From RGIG1828 sp045541875 (GTDB lineage Bacteria; Bacillota; Clostridia; UMGS1810), in NCBI GenBank assembly GCA_045541875.1, contig JAZQJX010000079.1, positions 1-55,214 on the forward strand: a stretch of 55,214 bases of DNA, read 5' to 3'. Both the position numbers and the translations under genes were made by a program. Below the pieces are notes generated by a model. That model worked only from the letters and a program-made list of their open reading frames with translations, was not told where the DNA came from and did not search any database. How positions within the stretch are numbered: the stretch's first letter is position 1; the number at the start of each line of letters is the position of its first letter. Positions 17,288-26,306 of the stretch are shown here, piece after piece.

Positions 17288-19354
17288 ATGCTACATAAAC
17301 TTAAAGATAAATATTTTACTTTGACGATAATAGCAATAATACTTTTCTTCGTTCTTTTTGTCCGTCTTTTCAGATTGCAGATAGTTGACAGAAAAATGTA
17401 TCTTGCAAAATCTCAGTCATATCTTTCATCAGTAGAAAGAATACCTGCACCAAGAGGGAAAATTCTTGACAGATACGGAAGACCTATTGTTACAAACCGT
17501 CTCGGATTTTCGGTTTCTTTTACAAAGAAAAGTCTTTCTGATGACGAACTAAACGATCTGATTGTAAACACCATAACTTTGCTAAGGTCCAATGAAGATG
17601 AATATATTGATACTTTCCCCATTGCATTTGACGGAAAAGAGTATGTGTTTTCGTATCGTGACTACAAAGGCGATGAACTTGATACAAAGGTGAGAAACAC
17701 CAAGTTTGCTCTGTCAATTTCGGATAACCTTGATGCCAATGGGTGTATAGATGTTTTGAGGGAAAAATTTAACATAGATACCCGCTATAATATGAGGGAT
17801 GTAAGAGACATTATATCAGTACGCTATGAAATGCTGATGAGAGATTTTTCAGATTCCAATCCTTTTACGTTTTCTTCTGATGCATCTATAAAAACTGTTT
17901 CTGCAATTGAAGAAAACGGTGAAATGTATGATGGTATCGGTGTTACCACGTCACCGGTCAGAAATTATATATACGGCAGTATGGCATCTCATATTCTCGG
18001 AAGAGTAGGCATCATATACCGCGAGGAATATGAGGTTTTAAAAGATAAAGGATATGGATATAATGCAATAATAGGGAAAGACGGCATAGAAAAAGTTCTT
18101 GAACCTGATATCAGAGGAACAGACGGAAATATCAGTATTTCCAGGATAATCGGCGAAGAATCAAAAGTTGAAAAAGTTCCCGCAATCCCCGGAAATAATG
18201 CTATGCTTACCATAGACATTGATCTTCAGAGGGTGGCAGAAAAAGCACTTATGGATACTATAGAATCCATCAAAGCAAACAGTTGGAAAAATTCTGACAA
18301 TGCAGGAAGTGACGTTGGTGGCGGAGCGGTTGTTGTTGAGGATGTCAACACAGGAGAGATTCTTGCAATGGCAAGTTATCCCACTTATAATCTTGACACC
18401 TTTTCAAATGATTATCTTGAACTTAGCAAAGATAAATCAAATCCCATACTGAACCGTGCCATAAGCGGTATATACCCTCCGGGTTCTGTCTTTAAAATGC
18501 TGACAACAATAGCAGGTCTTGAAGAAAATGTAATAGATGCATCGACCGTGATAGAAGATAAAGGTGTTTATGAGTATTATGATCAGAAATTCAACTGCTG
18601 GATATATACTGAAACACAGACAACCCATGGTCCCATGGATGCATCAAATGCCCTTAAAAATTCATGTAACTATTTTTATTATGAAGTTGGAAAAAGACTT
18701 GGCGTTGATAAACTTGTTGAATACGGAAAGAAAATGAACCTTGGTGAAAGAACGGGCATAGAAATCGAGGGAGAGGTTGGCGGAGTTTTAGCAAGTCAGG
18801 AATATAAAAATCTCAACTTCAATGAGGTCTGGTATCCCGGTGATACACTTCAGATGGCGATAGGCCAGTCTTACAACCTTTTCACACCTTTGCAACTTGT
18901 GAATTATACTTCAACTATTGCAAACCGTGGAAACATTATGAAACCGTATCTTACCAAATGCATAAGAGAATCTCAGACCGGAGAGATTGTAAGACAAACA
19001 AAACCGGAAGTGAAGAACACTGTCAATATGAGTGATGAAACATATAATATTGTCACAACAGGAATGAGACTTGTAAGTTATGATGGTACTGCATCTTCTG
19101 TTTTTGGTGATTTTCCGATAGAAACCTGTAGTAAAACCGGTTCTTCACAGATAGATGGCGGAAGTGCCAACGGTGTGTTTGTAACATATGCACCCTATCA
19201 CAATCCGCAAATTGCCATATCAATAGTTGTTGAAAATGCAGGTTCAGGAAGTGTTACAGCACCAATTGCAAAGGCAATATACAGTGAGTATTTCAAACTT
19301 ACGCCCAAACAGACTGGTGACAATTATATCAAAAATAATACTCTTATATCGTGA
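17288..19354 (+). CDS. mrdA: Penicillin-binding protein 2 (elongation transpeptidase)
   Basis: A 688-residue class B PBP that cross-links peptidoglycan during cell elongation with RodA. One membrane anchor lies at about residues 12-30, followed by the dimerisation/pedestal region (PAPRGKILDRYGRP) and the transpeptidase domain (about 330-670). Active-site motifs are present: SVFK with nucleophile Ser400, SCN in NSCNYFYYEVG, and KTG in SKTGSSQIDGG. It starts at the base after the mreD stop, so it is coupled. No PASTA repeats. Confidence 0.96.
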   Translation: MLHKLKDKYFTLTIIAIILFFVLFVRLFRLQIVDRKMYLAKSQSYLSSVERIPAPRGKILDRYGRPIVTNRLGFSVSFTKKSLSDDELNDLIVNTITLLRSNEDEYIDTFPIAFDGKEYVFSYRDYKGDELDTKVRNTKFALSISDNLDANGCIDVLREKFNIDTRYNMRDVRDIISVRYEMLMRDFSDSNPFTFSSDASIKTVSAIEENGEMYDGIGVTTSPVRNYIYGSMASHILGRVGIIYREEYEVLKDKGYGYNAIIGKDGIEKVLEPDIRGTDGNISISRIIGEESKVEKVPAIPGNNAMLTIDIDLQRVAEKALMDTIESIKANSWKNSDNAGSDVGGGAVVVEDVNTGEILAMASYPTYNLDTFSNDYLELSKDKSNPILNRAISGIYPPGSVFKMLTTIAGLEENVIDASTVIEDKGVYEYYDQKFNCWIYTETQTTHGPMDASNALKNSCNYFYYEVGKRLGVDKLVEYGKKMNLGERTGIEIEGEVGGVLASQEYKNLNFNEVWYPGDTLQMAIGQSYNLFTPLQLVNYTSTIANRGNIMKPYLTKCIRESQTGEIVRQTKPEVKNTVNMSDETYNIVTTGMRLVSYDGTASSVFGDFPIETCSKTGSSQIDGGSANGVFVTYAPYHNPQIAISIVVENAGSGSVTAPIAKAIYSEYFKLTPKQTGDNYIKNNTLIS

Positions 19355-19381
19355 AAACTTGATAAAATTTATAAAATGATA

Positions 19382-19410
19382 TAGACAAAAATGATTTAAT
19401 GTGTTAAAAT
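19382..19410 (+). promoter_or_regulatory. Possible internal sigma-A promoter before the MinD-like gene
   Basis: TAGACA (19382-19387), a 17-base spacer, TAAAAT (19405-19410). Transcription would begin about 12 bases before the ATG at 19429, which argues against the earlier ATG at 19411 as the start. Confidence 0.5.
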
Positions 19411-19428
19411 ATGGAAGTGAACTGTAAT

Positions 19429-20205
19429 ATGGCGAAGATTGTAACTGTTGTGTCAGGAAAAGGCGGCGCCGGTAAGACTGCAGTGTGTATTAACATTTCT
19501 TGTTGTCTGAAAAAATATGGATATAAGGTTCTTGTTTCCGATTGCAGTTTCGGAGTCAGAAATTCCTGTATTCCTTTAGGTGTCACAAATGACGGTCTTT
19601 ATGATGTGTCAGATGTCATAAAAAATGAAATATCTTTTAAAGATGCCCGCGTTAAAGGGAAAGATTTAAGACCTGATTTTCTTGCCTCATCTGTTTATCC
19701 GTGTCCTGAGGGATTTGAAGAAGGCTACAAAAGTCTCATATCATCAGTTTCGGATGATTATGATTACATTGTAATAGACACTCCTGCATCATCAGGCAGA
19801 GAGTTTGAACTGTGCACAGAAATTGCAGATATTGTTATTGCTGTGACAGAGGAAGATTTCATATCTGTTTCCAATACCGCTTTTTGTGTTAACAGGATAG
19901 AAAAAACAGGAAAAGAAGTGTATTGCATAATTAATAAAGTGACAGATGTTGATAACTCAGATTCAATAAGTGCCGAAGAAATTGCTGATGAGACAGGATG
20001 CCCCATAATAGGAATAATACGTTATGATCAGTACATTCAAAAAAGTTTAACAGACGGTGACCCAATAGTCAGATATAACACATATGGCGGAAGGGAACTT
20101 GAAAACATATCCAGAAGAATCTGCAGAGAATATGTTTCTCCCGATGAATCCAGCATAGGTGAACGCATATTTGATAAAAACCGTTTTATATCAAAAAATA
20201 ATTAG
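19429..20205 (+). CDS. MinD-like ParA-family ATPase
   Basis: A 258-residue P-loop ATPase of the MinD/ParA type. A deviant Walker A with signature lysine (SGKGGAGKTAV) lies at residues 8-18, DCSFGVRNSC follows in the switch I area, and Walker B is YIVIDTPASS. The region from PLGVTNDGLYDVSDVI follows MinD. MinD places the division site with MinC. This copy differs: KGGAGKTA replaces KGGVGKTT, and the C-terminus (FDKNRFISKNN) shows no clear amphipathic membrane-targeting helix. No minC or minE is nearby. It may be a diverged MinD or another positioning ATPase. The start at 19429 follows GGAAGTGA. Confidence 0.82.
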   Translation: MAKIVTVVSGKGGAGKTAVCINISCCLKKYGYKVLVSDCSFGVRNSCIPLGVTNDGLYDVSDVIKNEISFKDARVKGKDLRPDFLASSVYPCPEGFEEGYKSLISSVSDDYDYIVIDTPASSGREFELCTEIADIVIAVTEEDFISVSNTAFCVNRIEKTGKEVYCIINKVTDVDNSDSISAEEIADETGCPIIGIIRYDQYIQKSLTDGDPIVRYNTYGGRELENISRRICREYVSPDESSIGERIFDKNRFISKNN

Positions 20206-20218
20206 GGAGGGTTTTGAT

Positions 20219-20635
20219 TTGAATATCGCATTAATAGCACACGACAAAAAGAAAGAACTTATGGTTCAGTTTTGTATAGCATACAAGGGAATTTTTGCCA
20301 AACATAATCTTGTTGCTACAGGAACAACCGGCGGACTAATCATAGATGCCACAGGTCTTGAAGTTCATAAATTTCTATCAGGTATTCAGGGTGGGGATCA
20401 GCAAATCGGTGCCCGTATTGCCTATAATGAGATAGATTTGGTGCTCTTTTTCAGAGACCCTCTTACAAATCAGTCTTTTGAACCTGATGTTGAATCACTT
20501 TTAAAACTTTGTGATATTCACAATGTCCCCATTGCAACAAACATTGCTACTGCTGAGGTTCTTATAAGAGGACTTGACAGGGGAGATATGGACTGGAGAG
20601 ATATCATTAATCCCAAAAACAAAAAGAATTTATAA
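20219..20635 (+). CDS. mgsA: Methylglyoxal synthase
   Basis: Converts dihydroxyacetone phosphate to methylglyoxal and phosphate, a bypass that relieves sugar-phosphate build-up. The 138 residues align end to end with Bacillus MgsA: NIALIAHDKKK, GTTGGLIIDATG, SGIQGGDQQIGA (catalytic Asp), LFFRDPL and PIATNIATAE. The TTG at 20219 is the start because the AGGGAGGG site lies seven bases upstream and the family begins there; the longer frame reads into the preceding gene. Confidence 0.96.
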   Translation: MNIALIAHDKKKELMVQFCIAYKGIFAKHNLVATGTTGGLIIDATGLEVHKFLSGIQGGDQQIGARIAYNEIDLVLFFRDPLTNQSFEPDVESLLKLCDIHNVPIATNIATAEVLIRGLDRGDMDWRDIINPKNKKNL

Positions 20636-20678
20636 TTCTTCTTCATATCTTTCAGTTAACTTATCAAAAATATGATTT

Positions 20679-20716
20679 AAAACTGGCTTTGTTTTTCCAA
20701 ACGAAGTCAGTTTTTG
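20679..20716 (+). terminator. Rho-independent terminator after mgsA
   Basis: AAAACTGGCTT (20679-20689) pairs with AAGTCAGTTTT (20704-20714, one G-U) followed by a T run that is part of the stem. It should end the cell-shape operon. Confidence 0.65.
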
Positions 20717-20742
20717 ACTGTATAGGGAATTACGCAGAATTT

Positions 20743-20810
20743 AGTTCGCGAGATAAGATGTATATCAAATTATGCCCGCGACTTGGGTGCAGGCTCAGCC
20801 TGCTTTTTTA
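20743..20810 (+). ncRNA. Candidate small structured RNA ending in a terminator
   Basis: A stem AGT(T)CGCG (20743-20750) with CGCGACT (20777-20783) encloses a smaller hairpin and is followed at once by GCAGGC/GCCTGC (20789-20794 with 20798-20803) and TTTTTT. It is separated from mgsA by its own terminator and from dnaD by a fresh promoter, so neither gene explains it. A weak TTGACT at 20714-20719 lacks a good -10 partner. It could also be a second terminator with fortuitous pairing upstream. Confidence 0.35.
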
Positions 20811-20812
20811 TT
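20789..20812 (+). terminator. Rho-independent terminator before dnaD
   Basis: GCAGGC TCA GCCTGC hairpin followed by TTTTTTATTTT. Second terminator in the mgsA-dnaD gap. The remainder of the 268-base gap holds the dnaD promoter. Confidence 0.85.
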
Positions 20813-20845
20813 TTCAAAATTAATTCAATAAATTCTTTAAATTAC

Positions 20846-20875
20846 TTTACAATAAAGTGACATTTGTGATATAAT
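20846..20875 (+). promoter_or_regulatory. Sigma-A promoter of the dnaD-cvpA operon
   Basis: TTTACA (20846-20851), an 18-base spacer, TATAAT (20870-20875), 29 bases before the dnaD ATG, which has a CGGAGGTA site. Confidence 0.75.
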
Positions 20876-20903
20876 AAAGTATCTATACCTCGGAGGTAGT
20901 CTT

Positions 20904-21926
20904 ATGGACACCATAATAATAAACAATAATGCAGATTCGTTTTCAATATATAACGGATTTGTGGATAAATTCATAAAAGATGCCAATGCATCTTTCATTA
21001 AAGTGTACATATACATTGTCCGTCATTCAAATGACATGAATGGTCTTACATATGAAAAAATTGCCCGTGACACAGGACTTTTAAAATCAGATGTTGTATC
21101 GTCTCTTAAGTTCTGGCATGAAAACGGAGCAATAACACTTGACAATAATTCGCTTACCATAAATAAGATTTCCCCTTCAACGGAATCTTTTGAAAAGGAG
21201 GTTTCTGTTTCAGACGGCAGTGCAGAAGAAAGGCATTTTCAACCAAATACTTCTGTCGCTTCTTCATATAAAGGTGCCGAAGTGGTAAAAGCCGTTAACT
21301 CAGATCAGAAACTTGCCAATCTTTTTAAACTGGTAAGCCAGATACTTAATAAAAATCTTAGCACAAATGACTATAAAATAATATACAGTTTTATTGATTA
21401 TCTCAAACTTCCCGAACAGGTTATCATAATTTTGTTTGAATATTGCGCATCAAGGGGTAAAACAAATATGAGATACGTAGAAAAAATTGCGTATTCCTGG
21501 GCTGATAATGGCATAACAACACCGGATGAAGCAAATAAATTTGTTAAAAACTCAAATAAAGAACAAAGCATTTTGTCCACCTACAAAAAGAATTTCAGAA
21601 TCACAGGAAGAGAGTTTACTCAGACAGAAGAAAAAATGCTTCTTTCATGGCTCAATGAATGTAAGGCAGATGAGGACCTCATAATGAGAGCCTACGACAG
21701 TGCAGTTATGAATACAGGAAAAGTATCTTTCAGATATATGGATTCAATAATCAGAAATGAAACTGAATCCCAAAACAGAAGACAAACTCCCAAACTTCCG
21801 TCAAATGTAGAAAAAAGCAAATTCAGAAATTATCCTAAAGACCAATCCATAAGCGAAGCAGAACGTCAGGCAATAGCAAGAATGATGCTCAAATTCGGAG
21901 GTGAAGATGATGCAGTCAATGAATGA
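20904..21926 (+). CDS. DnaD-domain replication initiation protein
   Basis: A 340-residue primosomal protein expected to help load the replicative helicase. An N-terminal winged-helix region (about 20-95, LTYEKIARDTGLLKSDVVSSL) is followed by two DnaD/DnaB C-terminal-type domains (about 145-215 with DYLKLPEQVIIILFEYC, and 235-295 with TQTEEKMLLSWLNE and FRYMDSIIRN). It overlaps the helicase loader gene, a standard Firmicutes pair. Whether it equals DnaD or DnaB of Bacillus is not settled by sequence. Confidence 0.88.
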   Translation: MDTIIINNNADSFSIYNGFVDKFIKDANASFIKVYIYIVRHSNDMNGLTYEKIARDTGLLKSDVVSSLKFWHENGAITLDNNSLTINKISPSTESFEKEVSVSDGSAEERHFQPNTSVASSYKGAEVVKAVNSDQKLANLFKLVSQILNKNLSTNDYKIIYSFIDYLKLPEQVIIILFEYCASRGKTNMRYVEKIAYSWADNGITTPDEANKFVKNSNKEQSILSTYKKNFRITGREFTQTEEKMLLSWLNECKADEDLIMRAYDSAVMNTGKVSFRYMDSIIRNETESQNRRQTPKLPSNVEKSKFRNYPKDQSISEAERQAIARMMLKFGGEDDAVNE

Positions 21927-22905
21927 AATCCATTCAAAAATCCGTGCTGAATACAGGCAGATTCAGGAAGAATACGAAAATGCAAAAAAGAATGCAGAAG
22001 AACTTATGTACGCATCATTTCCGCGTATAGAAGAGATAGATAATGAGATTTCTGCTCTTGCAATCGAAAGCGCCAAAAGAGTGCTTGAAGAGAAAATCAC
22101 TCCCGAAGAGGCTGCTGAGGGAATGCAGGAAAAGGCGAGGATTTTAAGAGAAGAGAAGAATCAGATAATAAAGGAAAATAACATTGAAGAATTTAAGATT
22201 TCGTATAAGTGCAATCATTGCAATGACACCGGATTTTCAAAAGACGGAAAAAAATGCGGATGCTACATGAAAAAAATTCAGTCAATGCTCACATTACCCG
22301 GCGAAAAAGGAGAAAATGCCATACTCAAAAAATGTGATTTCTCAAATTTCAGTCTTGACTATTATTCAACAGAAAAAGATCCTGAAATAGGAATTTCACC
22401 AAGAGATATAATGCGTGCGGTTTTGGCAAACTGCAAAAAGTTCACAAGTGAATTTTCAAATGAGGAATCCGGCAATCTCTTGCTTTGCGGTCCGTCAGGC
22501 CTTGGGAAAACACATATAGCGGCGTCAATCGCAAATGAGGTTATGGCAAAAGGACATCTTGTGATATATAAATCTTCATACAAACTTTTTCAGTTTCTTG
22601 AAGATTACAAATTCGGAAGAATTGACAGAAATATATATTCTGTTGTGTATGACACGATTTATGATGCAGATCTTCTTATAATTGACGATTTCGGAACAGA
22701 GTTTATTACATCCTACACTCAGTCTGTGCTTTTTGATCTTTTAAGCACAAGAATTGCATCAGACAAATCAACAGTCATAAGCACAAATCTTACTTTGGAT
22801 AACATTCTTGATATTTATCAGGAAAGAGTTATGTCAAGACTCAAAAATGAATTTAATGTGCTCAGATTTGCCGGCGAGGATGTAAGAGCCTTAAAAAACA
22901 AATAA
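21910..22905 (+). CDS. dnaI: DnaI/DnaC-type helicase loader ATPase
   Basis: A 331-residue AAA+ ATPase that loads the replicative helicase onto DNA. The N-terminal half is helical with a four-cysteine zinc-binding knuckle (CNHC then CGC). The AAA+ core has Walker A GPSGLGKTH (about residue 195), Walker B LLIIDDFGTE and a sensor I region ending STNLTLDN. The ATGs at 21907 and 21910 both follow GGAGGTG; 21910 has the better spacing. It overlaps the end of the dnaD-domain gene. Confidence 0.92.
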   Translation: MQSMNEIHSKIRAEYRQIQEEYENAKKNAEELMYASFPRIEEIDNEISALAIESAKRVLEEKITPEEAAEGMQEKARILREEKNQIIKENNIEEFKISYKCNHCNDTGFSKDGKKCGCYMKKIQSMLTLPGEKGENAILKKCDFSNFSLDYYSTEKDPEIGISPRDIMRAVLANCKKFTSEFSNEESGNLLLCGPSGLGKTHIAASIANEVMAKGHLVIYKSSYKLFQFLEDYKFGRIDRNIYSVVYDTIYDADLLIIDDFGTEFITSYTQSVLFDLLSTRIASDKSTVISTNLTLDNILDIYQERVMSRLKNEFNVLRFAGEDVRALKNK

Positions 22906-22918
22906 TCGGAGAGAAAAA

Positions 22919-23785
22919 ATGATTTTATCGGATAAATGGAAAGACTATAGTCTGATCGATGCATCAGACGGACAGAAACTTGAAAAATGGGGAGACTATC
23001 ATCTTGTCCGTCCTGATCCTCAGGCAATATGGTCGAAAAAAACAGAAAAGAACCTTTGGAATAATGCCGATGCCATATATCACCGAAGCAAGTCCGGCGG
23101 TGGAAGTTGGGAATACAGGAAAAAATTCCCTGAGTCCTGGCAAATAAAATATGGCGAACTTGTGTTCAACGTAAAACCAATGGGATTTAAACATACCGGA
23201 ATTTTTCCCGAACAGGCAGCAAACTGGGATTTTATAATTGAAAAAATAAAATCTTCAAACCGTCCCATAAAGGTGCTCAATCTATTTGCCTATACAGGCG
23301 GTGCAACAGTAGCATCTGCATATGCAGGAGCCTCTGTTGTTCACGTTGATGCATCCAAGGGAATGGTAAACTGGGCAAAAGAAAATGCCGCATCATCAGG
23401 GCTTTCAGATGCTCCGATAAGATATATCGTTGATGATTGCGTAAAGTTTGTGGAACGCGAAATCAGACGAGGCAACAAATATGATGTTGTAATAATGGAT
23501 CCACCAACATATGGCAGAGGACCAAAAGGTGAACTTTGGAGATTTGAAGATGAACTGTTTCCTCTTGTTTCAAAGTGTGTAAATCTTTTAAGTGACAATC
23601 CTCTTTTATTTATTGTCAATTCCTATACAACGGGCATATCCCACACAGTCGTTTCAAATGTTCTGTCATATCTTATAAAATCAAAATTCGGCGGAAGTAT
23701 CCACTCTGACGAACTTGGACTTAAAATGAGTTCAAATTCTCTTTCTCTTCCATGTGGATATACCACCCGCTGGTTTGAAGACTGA
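22919..23785 (+). CDS. Class I SAM-dependent rRNA methyltransferase (RlmI/RlmK-like)
   Basis: A 288-residue methyltransferase. Motif I is VLNLFAYTGGATVASA (about 120-135) with the following VVHVDASKG acidic loop, and motif IV is MDPPTYGRGPKGE. DPPxYGRG and the order of motifs fit the RlmI/RlmK-type 23S rRNA methyltransferases, without the N-terminal PUA domain of E. coli RlmI. The target base is not determined. It follows the helicase loader by 13 bases in the operon. Confidence 0.85.
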   Translation: MILSDKWKDYSLIDASDGQKLEKWGDYHLVRPDPQAIWSKKTEKNLWNNADAIYHRSKSGGGSWEYRKKFPESWQIKYGELVFNVKPMGFKHTGIFPEQAANWDFIIEKIKSSNRPIKVLNLFAYTGGATVASAYAGASVVHVDASKGMVNWAKENAASSGLSDAPIRYIVDDCVKFVEREIRRGNKYDVVIMDPPTYGRGPKGELWRFEDELFPLVSKCVNLLSDNPLLFIVNSYTTGISHTVVSNVLSYLIKSKFGGSIHSDELGLKMSSNSLSLPCGYTTRWFED

Positions 23786-23806
23786 TTATAAAACGGAGTG
23801 AATTTC

Positions 23807-24640
23807 TTGATAAAGGTAAATGACCTTATATATTCATACGTTAATGATGACGGTGAATATGAAGAAGTTTTAAAAAACATAAATATTGAAATAAAAAAAG
23901 GCGATTTCGTAGCAGTTCTCGGTCATAACGGTTCAGGTAAATCGACTTTTGCAAAACATCTTAACGCAATTTTACTTCCTCTTGGCGGGAAAGTATTTAT
24001 TGGCGGAATTGACACATCTGATGAAGGGAAACTGTGGGACATAAGAAGCAGTGTTGGTATGGTTTTTCAGAATCCTGATAATCAGATTGTTGCATCAATT
24101 GTTGAAGAAGATGTTGCTTTTGCACCCGAAAATCTTTCTGTTCCCCGTGAAGAAATAAGAAAAAGAGTGGATGAAGCATTGGAAGCAGTGGGAATGAGCG
24201 AGTATAAGGAACATTCTCCCCATATGCTTTCAGGCGGTCAGAAACAAAGGGTTGCAATTGCAGGGATAATTGCAATGAAGCCTGACATAATCGTTATGGA
24301 TGAGCCAACAGCGATGCTTGATCCCATAGGAAGACGCGAAGTTATGCAGACTATTGATGAACTTAACACCAGATACGGCATAACAATTGTGCTGATAACC
24401 CATAATATGGATGAAGCAGTAAAAGCAAAAAGAGTTGTGGTAATAGACAGCGGAAAACTGGTTATTGACGGAACACCCAAAGAGGTTTTTAAAAACGTGG
24501 AACTTCTGCGGTCAATAGGTCTTGACGTACCTCAGGTAACTCTTTTGGCATATGAACTGAAAAAACAGGGATTTGACATAAAGGATGACGTATTAACGGT
24601 AGATGAATGTACAGAGGAGATATACAGATTATGCCAATAA
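23807..24640 (+). CDS. ecfA1: ECF transporter ATPase EcfA1
   Basis: One of two ATPases of an energy-coupling factor transporter that powers vitamin or metal uptake by exchangeable S proteins. The 277 residues carry Walker A GHNGSGKST, Q-loop FQNPDNQIV, signature LSGGQKQRVAIAG, Walker B IIVMDEPTAMLDP and the H-loop in LITHNMDEA. The TTG at 23807 is chosen: GGAGTG lies six bases upstream and the family starts at IKVNDL. It overlaps ecfA2 by 10 bases. Confidence 0.95.
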   Translation: MIKVNDLIYSYVNDDGEYEEVLKNINIEIKKGDFVAVLGHNGSGKSTFAKHLNAILLPLGGKVFIGGIDTSDEGKLWDIRSSVGMVFQNPDNQIVASIVEEDVAFAPENLSVPREEIRKRVDEALEAVGMSEYKEHSPHMLSGGQKQRVAIAGIIAMKPDIIVMDEPTAMLDPIGRREVMQTIDELNTRYGITIVLITHNMDEAVKAKRVVVIDSGKLVIDGTPKEVFKNVELLRSIGLDVPQVTLLAYELKKQGFDIKDDVLTVDECTEEIYRLCQ

Positions 24641-25491
24641 CAGTTGAAAATGTCAGTTATACTTACGGCAAAGGAACTCCTTTTGAGAAAAAGGCGCTTG
24701 ATGATATTTCGTTTGAAATACAAGATGGTGATTTTATTGCTCTGATAGGTCATACAGGTTCAGGGAAATCAACTCTCATACAACTTTTCAACGGACTTTT
24801 GAAACCTGACTCAGGGAAAGTATTTGTCAATGGTACAGACATAACATCTGAAAAAGTTAATATGAAAGATATAAGAAGCACCGTCGGGGTTGTATTTCAA
24901 TATCCCGAGTACCAACTTTTTGAAGAAACGGTGTATAAAGACATAGCCTATGGTCCTTCAAATCTTGGAAAAACCGATGAGGAAATTAAAGAAATAATTT
25001 CCGAAATTCTTCCTCTTGTGGGACTTGAAGAAGACGTTTTATCAAAGTCACCTTTTGAACTTTCAGGCGGTCAGAAAAGACGTGTTGCCATTGCAGGAGT
25101 TCTTGCCATGCGTCCAAAGATTCTTGTTTTGGATGAACCTACTGCAGGACTTGATCCTGCAGGCAGAAACGATATACTTTCGTGCATAAAAAAACTTCAT
25201 GAAAAAAATGACACAACTGTAGTTTTAGTGTCTCACAGCATGGAGGATGTTGCAAACACAGTTGAAAAAATTCTTGTGGTATCAGACGGAAAACTTCTTA
25301 AGTTTGATACTGTTGCAAATGTTTTCAAAAGTTCTGAAGAACTCAAAAATATCGGTCTGAATGTTCCTCAGGTAACAAGAGTTGTGAATCACCTGAAACA
25401 AAAAGGAGTTTTTCTTGAGGGAGACATCTATACCGTAGAAACAGCAATAGATGCCATAAAAGAATATGTAAGGAGGAAAAACAATGCTTAA
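24631..25491 (+). CDS. ecfA2: ECF transporter ATPase EcfA2
   Basis: The second ATPase of the ECF module, 286 residues. Walker A is GHTGSGKSTL, the Q-loop is FQYPEYQLFEETV as typical of EcfA2 (FQFPExQLFE), the signature is LSGGQKRRVAIAG, and Walker B is ILVLDEPTAGLDP. The ATG at 24631 follows AGAGGAGA and is inside the end of ecfA1, so the two are coupled, as expected for subunits made one to one. Confidence 0.95.
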   Translation: MPITVENVSYTYGKGTPFEKKALDDISFEIQDGDFIALIGHTGSGKSTLIQLFNGLLKPDSGKVFVNGTDITSEKVNMKDIRSTVGVVFQYPEYQLFEETVYKDIAYGPSNLGKTDEEIKEIISEILPLVGLEEDVLSKSPFELSGGQKRRVAIAGVLAMRPKILVLDEPTAGLDPAGRNDILSCIKKLHEKNDTTVVLVSHSMEDVANTVEKILVVSDGKLLKFDTVANVFKSSEELKNIGLNVPQVTRVVNHLKQKGVFLEGDIYTVETAIDAIKEYVRRKNNA

Positions 25492-26305
25492 AGACATAAC
25501 TTTAGGGCAGTATTTTCCTCTTGATTCATGCATACACAAACTTGATCCGAGAGTGAAAATACTAATGACACTTTTTTATATCGTATTGATATTTTTTGTA
25601 GACTCAATACCCGGATATATCTTTGTGGGAGTTTTCACGTTTTCTGTAATATCTTTATCAAAAGTACCTTTTAAAGTTGTCATAAACTCCATTAAACCTC
25701 TTTTGATAATTATCTTTGTTACAGCGTTTATAAACCTGTTTTTTACAGGTGGTGAAAATGTCGTATTCAATTGGAAATTCATTAAAATCACGGAAAATGG
25801 TATCGTAAATGCCGTATCAATGGCACTGAGGCTCATTTTTCTTGTTATGGGCAGTTCTCTTCTGACATACACCACATCGCCCATACTTTTAACAGACGGC
25901 ATTGAAAGACTGCTTTCACCTTTTTCAAAAATTGGTCTGCCTTCCCATGAACTTGCCATGATGATGACTATTGCATTAAGGTTTATTCCAACTCTTTTGG
26001 AAGAGACAGAAAAAATAATTATGGCTCAGAAATCAAGGGGTGCAGATTTTGAAAGCGGAAATATTTTAAGAAGAGCAAAAGCACTTGTCCCTGTCCTGGT
26101 ACCGCTTTTCATCAGTTCTTTCAGACGTGCAGACGAACTTGCAACGGCAATGGAGTGCAGATGTTACAGAGGCGGAGACGGAAGAACCTCTCTTAAACAA
26201 CTTAAAATAACATCTGTTGATGTTTTGTCAATGGTTGTATTTGTTGTTTTCAGCACATTGCTTATTTTAATTAATATATATAATATCAGAATAATGGGTT
26301 ATTAA
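25484..26305 (+). CDS. ecfT: ECF transporter transmembrane protein EcfT
   Basis: The 273-residue T component that couples the two ATPases to the S protein. Four to five hydrophobic segments (for example PGYIFVGVFTFSVISL and a last one at about 245-265) surround the cytoplasmic coupling helices, whose signature is seen as QKSRGADFE and AMECRCYRGG (usually AMEARGYR; both small residues are Cys here). It overlaps ecfA2 by eight bases. No S component is encoded nearby, so this is the shared group II type module. Confidence 0.94.
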   Translation: MLKDITLGQYFPLDSCIHKLDPRVKILMTLFYIVLIFFVDSIPGYIFVGVFTFSVISLSKVPFKVVINSIKPLLIIIFVTAFINLFFTGGENVVFNWKFIKITENGIVNAVSMALRLIFLVMGSSLLTYTTSPILLTDGIERLLSPFSKIGLPSHELAMMMTIALRFIPTLLEETEKIIMAQKSRGADFESGNILRRAKALVPVLVPLFISSFRRADELATAMECRCYRGGDGRTSLKQLKITSVDVLSMVVFVVFSTLLILINIYNIRIMGY

Positions 26306-26306
26306 T

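Noticed and set aside
20716..20812. T-box leader for dnaD (CCCGCGACTTGGGTG looked similar)
   Set aside because: No TGGN antiterminator bulge sequence or specifier stem is present, and a new promoter follows the terminator.
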